Positions 10,692-21,754 of a stretch of DNA of 64,000 nt are shown one piece after another. The DNA lies in the NCBI GenBank assembly GCA_028015245.1, contig CM051364.1, positions 21,985,768 to 22,049,767 on the forward strand, written 5' to 3'. The notes below the pieces were generated by a model, which did no database searches, was not told the DNA's origin, and saw nothing but the letters and a program-made list of their open reading frames with translations. The position numbers and the translations under genes were made by a program. Source of the stretch: Cardamine occulta (Eukaryota > Streptophyta > Magnoliopsida > Brassicales > Brassicaceae). Position 1 is the stretch's first letter. Each line of letters starts with the position of its first letter.

Positions 10692-11688
10692 ATGGCGATG
10701 GCGGTCTCCGGAGCTGTGCTCAGTGGACTTGGTTCTTCGTTCCTCGCCGGAGGCAAGAGGAGTGCCACCGCATTGGGAAACGGTGTAGGCGCTGGAGCTC
10801 CGAGAGTTGGCCGGAAAAATATGATTGTAGCTGCTGCTGCTGCTCAGCCCAAGAAATCGTGGATCCCTGCCGTTAAAGGTGGCGGCAACTTCCTTGACCC
10901 CGAATGGCTCGATGGCTCGTAAGTCCTATTCTCTTTAATCTCTCTGTTACTAGAATGAACAATGCTGAATTTTCATTCAAATCTCTCATATACTAGCATG
11001 AACAATAGATTAAGATAATTCTGAAGGTCGTGAATACTCATTTGGTACATAATGCTAGTTTGTAGATTGGATCTCAAAAGAGTTATGATAAGCCTGAATT
11101 TTTAACCAATCTCTGAGTCAAATGTATTATTTTCGTAGGCTACCTGGAGATTTCGGGTTTGACCCGTTGGGTTTGGGAAAAGACCCGGCTTTTCTGAAAT
11201 GGTACAGAGAGGCAGAGCTGATCCACGGCAGATGGGCGATGGCAGCGGTTCTTGGAATCTTCGTCGGCCAGGCCTGGAGCGGCGTGCCATGGTTCGAAGC
11301 TGGAGCTGATCCACGTGCGATCGCGCCTTTCTCCTTCGGGTCGCTTCTCGGGACCCAGTTGCTTCTCATGGGTTGGGTGGAGAGCAAAAGATGGGTTGAT
11401 TTCTTCAACCCGGATTCTCAATCAGTTGAGTGGGCGACGCCGTGGTCGAGGACCGCAGAGAACTTCGCGAATTACACGGGCGATCAGGGTTATCCTGGTG
11501 GAAGATTCTTCGATCCGTTGGGGCTCGCCGGGAAGACTAGCAACGGCATTTACGAGCCGGACAGAGAGGCGCTGGAGCGGCTGAAACTGGCGGAGATTAA
11601 GCACTCGAGGCTCGCAATGCTTGCCATGTTGATCTTTTACTTTGAGGCCGGGCAGGGGAAAACACCTCTCGGCGCTCTTGGTTTGTGA
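10692..11688 (+). CDS. LHCB6: Chlorophyll a/b-binding protein CP24 (photosystem II minor antenna)
   Basis: Two exons, 10692-10918 and 11139-11688, give 258 aa, the same length as A. thaliana LHCB6. CP24 is a monomeric antenna protein that links the main LHCII trimers to the photosystem II core in the thylakoid membrane. Residues 1 to about 48 are a serine/alanine/glycine-rich chloroplast transit peptide. The first membrane helix carries the pigment-binding motif ELIHGRWAM (Glu102, Arg107) and the third carries EIKHSRLAM (Glu228, Arg233), which pair across the membrane; the protein ends in the typical GQGKTPLGALGL. The loop before helix three (KTSNGIYEPDREALERLK) differs from A. thaliana as I remember it, which is one reason to think of a related species. 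Expression is expected to be light-regulated. Confidence 0.97.
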
Positions 11689-12137
11689 GCAAAACGGCAT
11701 GATGTTTTTGAGTCTGTAGATATAATTTCTCCTCCAAAAACTTAATGTTCCTCTTCTCCAATGTGACATTTCGAAAACGATCAAATCATTGCTTTTAAAA
11801 TGGCACCATGTTATAAGCTTAGCTTGCGATAAATGTAAAATAAGATCATGAGGCTTGTTCGTAAATAATTTTATTATCATAATCCAAAAGTGAAAGGGAA
11901 TACACTAAACATCAATGAAAGAGATCCACAACTTCATTTCTTTACCGCAAATGCACGATTAAAGAGCTCAAAGTGAAAACATTGGATTGGTAGAACAAAA
12001 TAGGGTAGAGCGACTTTCTTCCCTAGAGAGTAAAATGCCTAACAGAGTTAGAACAGCAAAGTCTCACTGACAACAGCGCATTGCCTGAACCAAAAGAGTG
12101 CAAAGATAGAATCATGGGGTCTCTAGCACCATCAAGC
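11689..12137. other. Convergent 3' spacer between LHCB6 and the uS15-like gene
   Basis: Holds the 3' untranslated ends of two convergent genes. Nothing else is seen. Confidence 0.6.
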
Positions 12138-13742
12138 TTAGAACTTGTAATCCGGGTTGTCACGAAGGCTGAGTTTTGACAGGACAAGGCAGTAAGAATC
12201 CCAGTCAGTTCGTCTAAGATATTTCAACAGTTTCTTCCGTTTCTGCACCATTCCTAAAAGTCCCTTCCGTGAATGCTTGTCCTAAGGTTATAAAGCCACC
12301 AACAGGTATGACATAAGGTGTCCAGGAGAAATTGGGACAGCTTCACAGAAATAAGGAAAACAATTTGAAATTTTACCTTTTTGTGTAGAGTGGAGGATAA
12401 ATGCTTGATCTTAGTAGTGAGTTGTGCCACTGCAAAGAGAGACCAGAGACAAACCAAGACATTTCTCAGAACATGTAATCCTTTTGATGGCTAAAGCCAA
12501 CATTGATCAGAGCAGAATTTACCTTGCACACGTGCAGAACCACAATCTGATTCCGACATCTTGAACTCATCCCTGACTTTCGTGAGCTCAATTTTCATCT
12601 TCTCCGCAGAGGACATGTTATCTGGGTGGAAATACTTTGTTGATGCAGTCACATAAAACAGATCAATACCCACAGTTTCTTTTAATGGTCACAACAGAGA
12701 GTTGTACAAAATATCATAGACTGAACAGCAAGCTTCAAGGTCCAAGAGCGAAAAAAAAACTTACAGTATCAACAAGTTCCTCTTTTGGAGGATATTGCTT
12801 GTATTCAGGGATACCACCCAAATGGCCCAGAATGGAGATATTCTGCTCTGCAAGCAAAGGAACCTCCTTATATGACATTCGAAAATAAAAGACACAGAGA
12901 GAGTCATCAGAGGCACAGAACGTACGGGAAATAACTTCATTTTTGTGTGCATCATTCTTAAATGATGATATAACATTTCTGAGTGCAGCATAGTTCCTAG
13001 TCTGAGATTGGGCTTCCTCTTCCACTTGTCTTAGCTTAACCAACCTCTGATTCAACTCCTGCAACGAGAACCATCCTTCTTCTTTCTCTCCCTTTGGCCT
13101 AAGCATCTTTAGTTTCTCACCCAACTCTTCTTCGTTATATGACGTTAGGAACTCCGTCACCATTCCCTCTGTTTCACCTTCTCTTCCCTTCCTCTCTACC
13201 ATTTCATTACCGACCTTGGACATAGGAAATGATCCTTCAAACGCATTCCAACTGACGTTTTCTTTCGATAGATTCTTCAAAGTGTTGTTTGAAGTGTTAG
13301 TCTGCGTCCTCAATTTCTTAAAATTTTCCCATACGTTATCCGCTGAGTTTTGTGCAACTTTATGCTTATAAAGCGCCTCTAAGGAAATCTGCGGCGGAGA
13401 CTGTGGTGGTGGAACGGTTGATCTCCGCTGAAACTTGGCGAGGTTCTTCCCCAAATCTTGTAAAGACACGCGATTCTGAGATTGGGTATCGGATCTGGCG
13501 AATGGGTTTCTCCCTTGCTCCTGTTGATTCTGTAATTTCTGTTTCAGAGTCGTCTTGATGTCAATGAAGGGAGAAGAGTATGAGAAGTCTGACGGAGGCG
13601 GAGAAGACGGTGACTGGGAGGGTTTTTCATCCGATGCGTTCACGACTTTGGGAGGTGAGTCTGATGAGGAATTAGAGAGAAAGCGAATCAAAGATGGGTT
13701 TGATGGCAACCTTTGTTGGCGTCTGGCAAGACGAAGCGCCAT
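12138..13742 (-). CDS. Organellar ribosomal protein uS15-like, with long N-terminal extension
   Basis: Four minus-strand exons: 12765-13742 (ATG at 13742), 12523-12634, 12377-12429 and 12138-12281 (TAA), giving 428 aa. The last 85 residues or so are a ribosomal protein S15 domain, with the rRNA-contact segment KDKHSRKGLLGMVQKRKKLLKY across an intron and the family end YLRRTDWDSYCLVLSKLSLRD. S15 binds the central domain of the small-subunit rRNA early in assembly. The start MALRLARRQQRLP with many Arg/Ser and few acids looks like a mitochondrial presequence. Residues 30-300 are a long hydrophilic extension absent from bacterial S15. In A. thaliana the corresponding gene is At1g15810 with paralog At1g80620, assigned to the mitochondrial ribosome as I recall. 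Confidence 0.88.
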
Positions 13743-15230
13743 GGTTTTGCCTGCTCCTAAGGAGTTAGGGCTTTGTGAGTGTCTGTGTGTAATGGTGACA
13801 ATAACAGATTACACAGTAAATGCGGTTTAGTTAAATCGAAATGTTGACTTTTGCCGGTTTATCATGAATCAGAATTGGTCAGGTAAAAGTCTGATAAACC
13901 GGAAATAATTCTGAAACACGTTGATAGATCGAGATGTGTCTCATGTATGGTCCGATAGACGTCACAATGCTTACTGTCAAAAAGCCCAATTAGTCTTTTT
14001 TATGTTGACCATGAGATCACAACAAAGCCCTTTCTTAGCTTCAATGGAGTAATTTTTTTTATTCACCTACCATTTAATAGGAATTTAATTTGATAATTTC
14101 TTTTAAAATTAATTTTCTCACTTATAAATATTACATATAGACTACATAGTAAATATGAATGGACATATAAATAATTAAATATACATAATTTCCATTATCA
14201 AATAGTCTAGCCATAAAATATATTTTAAACAGGTAAATCATAAATGAACATAAAAATAAAGTAAAATAATGATCCAAATTACGAAATTTCCAAACTAAAA
14301 ATAAGTGTTTGAAATAAGAATGACATCACACGTCCACAAAATTATCCGAAACTGATGTAACTACCGGTGGGAAAAATATCCAGACCCAAAATCCGACCAA
14401 AAAAATCCAAACCAAATCTGATCCAAAGCTTAATAATATTCGAACAGGTTTTAAATTTCTAAATCCGAACATCTGAATTCGAATCCGAATCCAAATCGAA
14501 CTGATAATCAAATAGGTATCCAAAATACCCGAAATATAATTATAAATATTAATTATATTTAGATTTGATATAAACCAATTATCTAAAATTATAATTATAA
14601 AATTTAAAATATTAATTATTTTAAAACCAAAATAATCAAAATATATAAATAACTAAAATATTTGAAAATTTTTAGTTATATTTTTGAAAATTTAACCAAA
14701 TTATATTCAAATTTAACAATTTTTTATTTTTTCTCAATATTTCAGATATCTGAACCCAACCCAAATTCAAATAGATCTAAACCAAATCTGATCTGAAACT
14801 ATAAAATACCCGAACATATTCTATACTCGTACATCCGAACATCCAAAAATTCAAAATATCCGATCCGAATGCCCCATCCTACATAACTGCATATAGTAAT
14901 GGATGTAACCGAACCGTCACGCAAGCTAAAAAAGCTCTCACTCACCTGCGCGTGTAGTCCAGTCGCAACCCTAGTACCTTGCACAAAGCACAAATAAACT
15001 ATGCCACGTATGTATTCCTATGGGTCCCACTTCCACCAAGAAAGAAAATAAAGACAGATTTACAAATAATTTCAATCTAACTCTTGTGTGAAAACGTTCC
15101 CAATGTATATATAATAAAATCCACCCATTAAATGTGCCACGCAGATTTTTCTTCTTCTACACTTTTCGCCACCATTTCTCATCTTCTCTCCCAAGTTTCT
15201 CTCTCTCGAATCGGTGGAAGGTGTTAGGCC
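13743..15230. other. AT-rich intergenic region with a degenerate CCGAA repeat patch
   Basis: Divergent spacer between the uS15-like gene and the EAR-motif gene. The first 150 bases are probably uS15 promoter and the last 150 or so the leader of the next gene. The middle is more than 70 percent A+T and contains a patch of imperfect ATCCGAA/CCAAATC repeats. No gene is seen. Confidence 0.6.
14370..14870. repeat. Degenerate CCGAA/CCAAA-type simple repeat patch
   Basis: Short imperfect repeats such as AATCCGAAC, CCAAATCTGATCC and AAATATCCGATCCGAA occur in two clusters (about 14370-14540 and 14740-14870) around a very AT-rich core. The strand is strongly purine/pyrimidine biased. This kind of decayed repeat is common in Brassicaceae spacers and may be a remnant of a mobile element. 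Confidence 0.45.
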
Positions 15231-17708
15231 ATGACCGGCGGTGACTGGATTCGAGAGGCTATGTCCGATGATTCATTGGTGGCGGAGGCTCTGATCTGTC
15301 TCCATCATGCGGAGCCGCTACCTCCTGAGAAGAGCGTCGGCGCGTCGGATCTCAAGCTGAAGTGGAGCGTGCGTCAGCGGAGGACCAAGGCGACGGCAAC
15401 GAGGAAAAAGGGAGATAATATGCGTGCTAGTCCAACGACGCCGCTTTCCTGGAGCGGCGCAACCTCTTTTAGCGGTGGTGGAGGAGGCGTAGGCAGCGGT
15501 GCAGCTGCCGTTGATGGATTGGAAGAGTCAAGCGGCGCCGTGAAACTGTCTGAGGCCGTTAGATCTAAGGTTCGTTCATTTACATTTTGAAACTCTGCGT
15601 TACTCTCTCTTTGAGTGTTTACGAATATACCCCTCGGGATGCGGCGGTTTTCCGCCGATGGACGGCGACTAGCCACCGTGGCATACCGTAGCCCAATCGT
15701 GCTTTTTTCGTATTTCAATTTCACGTAATCTCAGTCTTCCTTGTTTTCCGCAACTACTGCCAAATTTGCCTCTCTATGCCTTTTTGTTTCGTCATTTCAT
15801 TCCGGGATCGGCTTCTTCGCCGGTCACGCAGCCTTGGCCTTTCGATCTATACTTCGACTTCGCGTTGACCGAAATATCACTCTATCGCTTTGGCTTTTAA
15901 ATCACACCTTCTTTTTCTTCTTAGAAACTCAAAAATCTATCTTCTCTTGCTACTTTCCATTTCTGCAATTAGGTATCCTTAGATAGATAGGATGGTACTT
16001 GGTACTGGTTACCTAGGTCATGTCACGATACTTCGTTCCTGAAACTTTTACTGAATCCAAGCAAGATTTACCAAGTCATCACCAATTCAATGACGAGAAT
16101 ACCCCTGTCATTAGAGTGTGGTCAGGGTAGTTGGGTCAATTAGAAAGTAATGGGTGGCGTTATTCATAATTGCTTATTATGAGGGTTGCCTCTTTTATGG
16201 GTCGAGAGGCGTTTTCGTGGCGGATTAGGTTTGGGGGGTTTGGTGCGTCTGTGGTGTAATCAGATGCGGCGTGGATTATAGTAAGTCTCTCATAGTCATA
16301 GGCCAATGGGTCATAGGTAATGGCTTTGCGTGGAAATAAAGAAAGTCAAAATCTCTCCACGCGGCAGTTTGACTGCAATCCAAAGCATATTTGGTCAAAA
16401 TCACTAACTCCTTTCATATGACAGTCCTGAGTACTTAGCTTTTTCTCTATGGTTTAAGCTGAATTATCTATCTTACCAAAGTAGATAATAGAACCCACAA
16501 AGTCGCATTGTTTGGTTAGTAATTAAAAGAATGTGACGAGGACAAGTGGTTATGTGGATAATTCGTGACAAAAGAGGTGTGGGGTCATGGTCATGGAGAG
16601 ACAGACACACGTAAAGTCTTCCAAGTCACGCTCCAGTCACGTGATTCTATTCTTTCGAATTTTTTGTCTCGATGTAGGGGAAAAAGAGGCACTTCTCTTC
16701 ATGTTGCTTTTTTGGGTCTAACTTCTAAGTAGTTGACTGAGAAAGAAGATTCTTTTTTTTTCTTTTTCTTTGGTCAAACAGAAGAAGATCCTTCTTTTGT
16801 ATGTTTTTGGTTATTTAACTGTCTAAGATTTGGCGTTCCTTTTTATTCAGGTATTTAAATAGGTAGGGATATCTTGTAATTGATTTATCACTTCATGCTT
16901 ATGATCCTGTAGTTTTCGTAGAGATTCTTCTATCATCGCCTCACTGTGTATCTACTTCATGCTTATCGCCCTCTAGTTAAGAACCTGAAATTATGGTCTA
17001 TACAAACATATTGTATATCTACTTGTGAATGACATGTCCCGTTAATTCCCAAAGCCATTACTAAATGGTTTTATTTGAGGCCGACCTGATTTGATCTTGT
17101 TATATATGTTGTGAGAACTGACGATCTGAAAATTTTGGTGGGTTTGATGCAGATATCTCAAACGAGTGTAACAACAACCCCTTTCAAGAGATCAAGAAAG
17201 AAAAAGGTAAACAAGAAATTTTTTAATTAATTTCGTATTCTTGTATAGTCAGATGGCTATATGAATCATATTATGTCTTAGTTTAATTACTGTACGTGGC
17301 TGTCCACAGACGCTTGCTCAACTTAAAGAAGAGGAGAGTTTGCTCTTAAAGGAAAGGAAAGGCTTGAAAAATGTAAAATCTATGTTCCCATCTTGTTTTA
17401 ATATCAACTCCAAAATCCAAATCTTTAATTATTTTACTTGTTGCATGAATCAGGAACTCGCATGTATGCGGGATCTGCTCGAGCAACAAAGAGCAAGAAA
17501 CGGGTCTTTAAAGAAAATGCAGGTTAAAAACCATTCTATGAAACATGATCACTCTTTTGGGTATTTAGAATATAAAAAGTCTTGAACAGATCATATCTCT
17601 GTGCAGGCCGAATCACAAAAGAATGATGAATCCTCCTTCTTGCTCCCAGACCTTAACATACCTCTAGATAACAATCCGAGCCCTGAAAGTCTCAATGGAA
17701 CCAGCTGA
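15231..17708 (+). CDS. Small nuclear-type protein with EAR motif (At1g15800-like, unknown function)
   Basis: Five exons splice in phase: 15231-15569, 17153-17206, 17310-17372, 17454-17522 and 17607-17708, giving 208 aa. The first intron is 1.58 kb, unusually long for this region. The N-terminal 110 residues are rich in Ser, Gly and basic residues (MTGGDWIREAMSDDSLVAEA at the start). A basic cluster KRSRKKK looks like a nuclear localisation signal. Exons 3-4 (LAQLKEEESLLLKERKGLKN and ELACMRDLLEQQRARNGSLK) form a probable leucine-heptad coiled coil. The C-terminus carries LLPDLNIPL, which fits the DLNxxP class of EAR repression motifs that bind TOPLESS-family co-repressors. Function is inferred only. 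The order next to uS15 and LHCB6 matches A. thaliana. Confidence 0.82.
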
Positions 17709-18903
17709 TATATAACTACGTCACAACCATCAAAACATCATATTCTTTTGTCAGAGACACGTTCTAGACTACGCATAACTGTAACTATATGATATGGATA
17801 AGAATATAGATAGATAATCGTTGTCCCGTTCCCTTGGCTTTGCAGAAGGATAAAGAGATTCTAATGACACAGGAGACGAGTTTAATGTTTATGAGTTTTT
17901 GGTATTTTTCCTATTGTAGCAAGTTTTTTGTTCTTGCCCTCGTTTAGTTGCTTCTCTCTCGCTCCCTTTCCCACTCTTAAGTTTTTCATAAGATGAGATG
18001 TGGTTAATAATTTTACTAATTAATCTACATACATAGGTGCATTCTTCTTCTTTGAATGTTTTTTTTTTCTTTTCGTGATTACATTGACTTTCCATGTTTT
18101 GTAATGTGACTTCCTTTTCTAATACTGACGAAGTAGTTCACAGACTCTCCATTTTCTTGTATTCGCGTAGAGGTACAACACCGTCCGACAAAAGAAGAGG
18201 TGATCAATAAAAGGATTTATAAGTGTGGAAACGAATTAAATGTTATTATTGGTCCTTAGTGTTTTTCTTATTATAGACATTGTAGGTACATTTGATCTTC
18301 TGTTAAATTTGTCAATATTTCTGTTCCTTTATTTTCGGAATTAATGGTTTTTTTTTTTCACAATCCATTGTATGTTCACTTGAAAATGGTAAGAAAATAC
18401 GTAAATTCATTGTTGGTCATAGTATTTTTGGGATCACGTTTAGTTATTAGGGCCTGTATATGTTTGGGCTCAGTGGGCCGTATTACCTCTTCATTGTTTA
18501 TTCGGATATGTATTTGATTATAAGTTTCACTTTCCCCATTTTGACAACTTGATATCTTCGTCTCTCGTCGATAGGCTCTGGATTTGGGAGGTGCAAATTC
18601 TGAATTTCGTTATTTTAGTAAGCACGCTTTACATTTTGTTAAATTGTGGGTTTTAAAATAGGAGAATGGATGAGGTGTTTTTGAGGCCGATCAGAGAACG
18701 AAACTAGTACTGATCGTCCTAATTGTCCCAACTCAATAGTTTGTTTTCCTTCACGAAATATGTCCTAGACATATATATAATAAGACATTTGGGGTATTAT
18801 TTCACATATTGATCTGTTTAAATAGTGTTATACAGAAAGGTCTTTAATTGAACTCATTAAAGGTATATCAGAATCGGACCCTACTACTATATATATAAAC
18901 TTG
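17709..18903. other. Spacer and promoter of the first KIX-pair gene
   Basis: Contains 3' sequence of the EAR-motif gene and, from about 18450, a promoter block that recurs before the other KIX genes. No gene is seen. Confidence 0.55.
18450..18481 (+). promoter_or_regulatory. Duplicated promoter block with site II (TGGGCC) motif, copy 1
   Basis: GGGCCTGTATATGTTTG followed by GTGGGCCGT, about 450 bases before the ATG of the first KIX-pair gene. The same arrangement is present at 21259 and, more diverged, at 24156. Site II elements are bound by TCP factors and are typical of growth-linked housekeeping promoters. Confidence 0.5.
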
Positions 18904-20126
18904 ATGGGGCGTCTTATTAAGAAAGAAGAAGAAGCCATTGACACGGGTGAGTGGAGAACTCAGGTAACACCTAATCAACGCCAGATGATTGTCAACAAGA
19001 TGTAAGTTTGTTTATACCTCTACAAAAATGTTATTGGTGTTGATGAATAAGTTTTACATTTGTTCTTATTGTAACTTGCGCAGAATGGAAACACTGAAGA
19101 AGCACCTTCCACACTCTGGTCCTGAGGGAATTAACGAGATCAGGAGAATTGCTGCCAGATTCGAGGATAAAATGTTCACCGATGCTATTACCCAGGTGAT
19201 TTACTTTTCTCTTTACATATATTTATTTTTGTGAGGCAATTGGAAAAGAATAATCCATTGCTGATATTCTTTTTTAATATTGATTTTCAGAGTGATTACC
19301 TTCGGAGCATATCCATGAAGATGCTGACTATGGAATCTGGAGTGCAAAATGTAGCTGCTTCTTCTTCATCTATCCCTGCTGCTAATAATGGCACATCCAT
19401 GGATTCCAGTCTACTTACTATTCTAAACACAGGACAGATGATGGATAATAATTACAATTGGAGGCCTTCTCTTCCATACGGAGGACCTGCCATGGACACT
19501 GCTAACTGGAGAACTCTATTGCCACCTGATTCTCGCCAGAAGATTGTCAACAAGATGTAAGTTTTATATATTTGGTGTTACATCTCTGCAAAGTTTCCAT
19601 CTTTCCCACTCTTGCCGCGTTTTTTATATGCATAAATTGAAGGTTATTTATTATGGTGTCATAGTTCCTTGACCAATGCTTGTGTTTTTTTTTGCTTATT
19701 TACTTGCCACTTGTGCAGAATGGAAACTCTAAAGAAGCACCTTCCGTTTTCTGGTCCAGATGGAATTAACGAGCTTAGGAGAATTGCTGCCAATTTCGAG
19801 GAGAAAATTTTCAGCGGTGCTGATAACCAGGTAACTAACCGTCTGCTGAACATATATTTTTGCTTTGTTATTGTGGTAAATATTAAGATTTGTGAGGCAA
19901 TGGACTCCACTACATGGGAAAGAACTGAGTTTTGTACCCGTATAGCTTAGCCCCAAAATGTGGAGTATGAAATCCATGTATACCTTCCTGATATTTTTTT
20001 TATATCGACTTTCAGACTGATTACCTTCGTAAAATATCCATGAAGATGCTGACTATGGAAACTAAATCCCAAAATGCAGCTGGTTCTTCCTCATCTATCC
20101 CTGCCGCTAATAACAGCCTACCATAG
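18904..20126 (+). CDS. Double-KIX protein A (MED15a-like, KIX domains only)
   Basis: Five exons: 18904-19001, 19084-19195, 19291-19556, 19719-19830 and 20016-20126 (TAG), giving 232 aa in a consistent frame. It holds two copies of the KIX domain of plant MED15, each running from W-R-T-x-L-P-P-D-S-R-Q-K-I to DYLRKISMKMLTME. In MED15 this three-helix domain binds activation domains of transcription factors. Copy 1 (residues about 18-88) is more diverged (VTPNQRQMIVNKI, DKMFTDAI); copy 2 (about 135-210) is close to MED15a. The two copies are joined by exon 19291-19556, which reads through sequence that in MED15a is intron and leader. The gene has none of the glutamine-rich or C-terminal parts of MED15, so it might compete with MED15a for activators. 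In A. thaliana At1g15790 may be its counterpart. Confidence 0.75.
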
Positions 20127-20439
20127 AATTCGGGTGAATAATTAATTAACGCCATCTTGAAGTCTTTCATGTTGTTTTGGATGCTGCATTCTCTTAATTT
20201 GTGTCAGCTATGTAGCTTGCACAACATAATATGAAAATTTCGGGTGTCACTTCCATATATATATATATATTGATATGTTTGTTGTTGCTTTTTCCCCTCC
20301 ATTTGGTTAAGATATCAACATTTCATTTGTTATGCGTTTTGTTTTGTCTGTTTTTTATGGAACTGGCAATCTATTCTCAGATGCTTTGTGAACATAATAT
20401 ATTATCTTATGGACATTGACAATTGAAAGCCTTGTCTTC
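20127..20439. other. Spacer between KIX gene A and the decayed KIX copy
   Basis: Resembles intron and leader sequence between KIX copies in the other genes, with a TA run near 20258-20271. No gene is seen. Confidence 0.45.
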
Positions 20440-20846
20440 CTAAAGGAGAGCCGGGCGTGAACACATGTTACTGGAGAACTCAACTCCCACCAGATTCACG
20501 CCAGAAGAATGCCACCAAGATATAAGTAATTCATTACACATTTTGTTCTGTCTCTCCAAAGTTGACATAATTTCTCACTCCAAGAGCTAATTTAATGCTA
20601 AATTTCTGTAGAAAGACAAGGTTACAATGATATCTGACCATACAACTAAATTACTTGTCATCTGGCAGAATGGAAGCACTAATGAAACATGTTCCAACTT
20701 CTTATCAACAAGGATATAACGAGCTCATGAGAATTGATATCATCCCCCCCTTTTTTTAAAAATAAATTTTGTTTATTTCTGAGTTCCAGGTGGATTACTT
20801 TCGCAAAATATCTTTCAAGTTGCTGTCTGTGACAGGGGGCAACTAA
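20440..20846 (+). pseudogene. Decayed KIX-domain copy (class 2)
   Basis: Three KIX exons are recognisable but broken. The first (near 20440-20523: YWRTQLPPDSRQKN) has lost its splice donor, reading GATATAAG instead of GATGTAAG. The second, from 20670, keeps METLMKHVPTS-like sequence (MEALMKHVPTSYQQGYNELM) but stops after RID, having lost the last third. The third (near 20790-20846: VDYFRKISFKLLSVTGGN, TAA) is readable. The KHVP and ELMRI words place it with the second KIX of the two downstream genes, so it was probably the last KIX of gene A before decay. Confidence 0.7.
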
Positions 20847-21754
20847 GTAAGCGTCCAAAGAAGTTTGCGTTTACAGCTTTTAGGGGAAGTTCATACTTCA
20901 TATATACAAGTAAAGAACACAACTTCAAAGCTCGAGGCATGAACAACTGAACAAGAACATGACTCCCGTTTCTCCAATTTTTCTTTTATCCTTTCTTTTC
21001 AATGAACAGAAACCCTCTTCAAGGATACATCAGTTTTTTCTGGCAGTTGATACAACTGTAAGTGTCTTTTGTTTCCCTAGGTCAAAATTATAGCTCATAA
21101 AACATTTTCTGCGATAACTCTTTGAGCTCCATGTATGTATTAGCACATCCAATCCATTTTCCATTAGCAATCCCAAAAGTAACTGCATTCAACTTTATAG
21201 CACACATGTAAGACTTCTCCTCTTTGCGTTTGGAGTTCAAGTTTGCTGTTTAAATATTTGGGCCTGTATATGTTTGAATTAAATGGGCCGTAAGACCTCT
21301 TTATTATTTTCTTGGGCCGAGATATAAAATTAACTTTGACTACAGTTTTTCCATTTTATGTTACGTTCCGCGTTTCGTCTCTCCACTGTCGTCGTCCCAA
21401 ACCTTACTCCGAAACCCCAAGTCTTGTGGATAGGCTCTGGATTTGAGGTTTAAGTTTTTGATTTTCTTTCTTTTTCTACTAGGCTTTGATTTTAGGTTTC
21501 TTCCTTATGTTTTTTTTCCACAATTAGGAAAATAAATTAATTTTGTTTTTTCACAATCAGTCTAGGTGGTGTTGATCGATATATATTTTCAGCTCAATAG
21601 TTTCCTTACGTGTGCTTTCTAGTTTACACAATCTAATTTTTCTCGGATTCAAACCTTGTGCTTTCAAGAATCGTTGTGTTATAAGGCATTAGAGGTATTC
21701 ACATATTGATCTGTTTTTATAGAAATCTACTATACTTGAAAGGGCAAATCCGCC
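20847..21754. other. Spacer and promoter of the second KIX-pair gene
   Basis: Contains a repeated promoter block from 21259 and a leader (GGCTCTGGATTTGAGG near 21432) that also precedes KIX gene A near 18573. No gene is seen. Confidence 0.55.
21259..21318 (+). promoter_or_regulatory. Duplicated promoter block with site II motifs, copy 2
   Basis: Three TGGGCC hexamers at 21259, 21284 and 21313 in the same setting (GGGCCTGTATATGTTTG) as at 18450, about 500 bases before the ATG at 21755. A weaker third copy has TGGGCC at 24156 and 24210. Confidence 0.5.

Noticed and set aside
13352..13830. Plus-strand frames opposite the uS15-like gene
   Set aside because: Shadows of its long first exon.
15741..15986. 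Frame inside the 1.58-kb intron
   Set aside because: No domain and lies within a well-supported intron of the EAR-motif gene.
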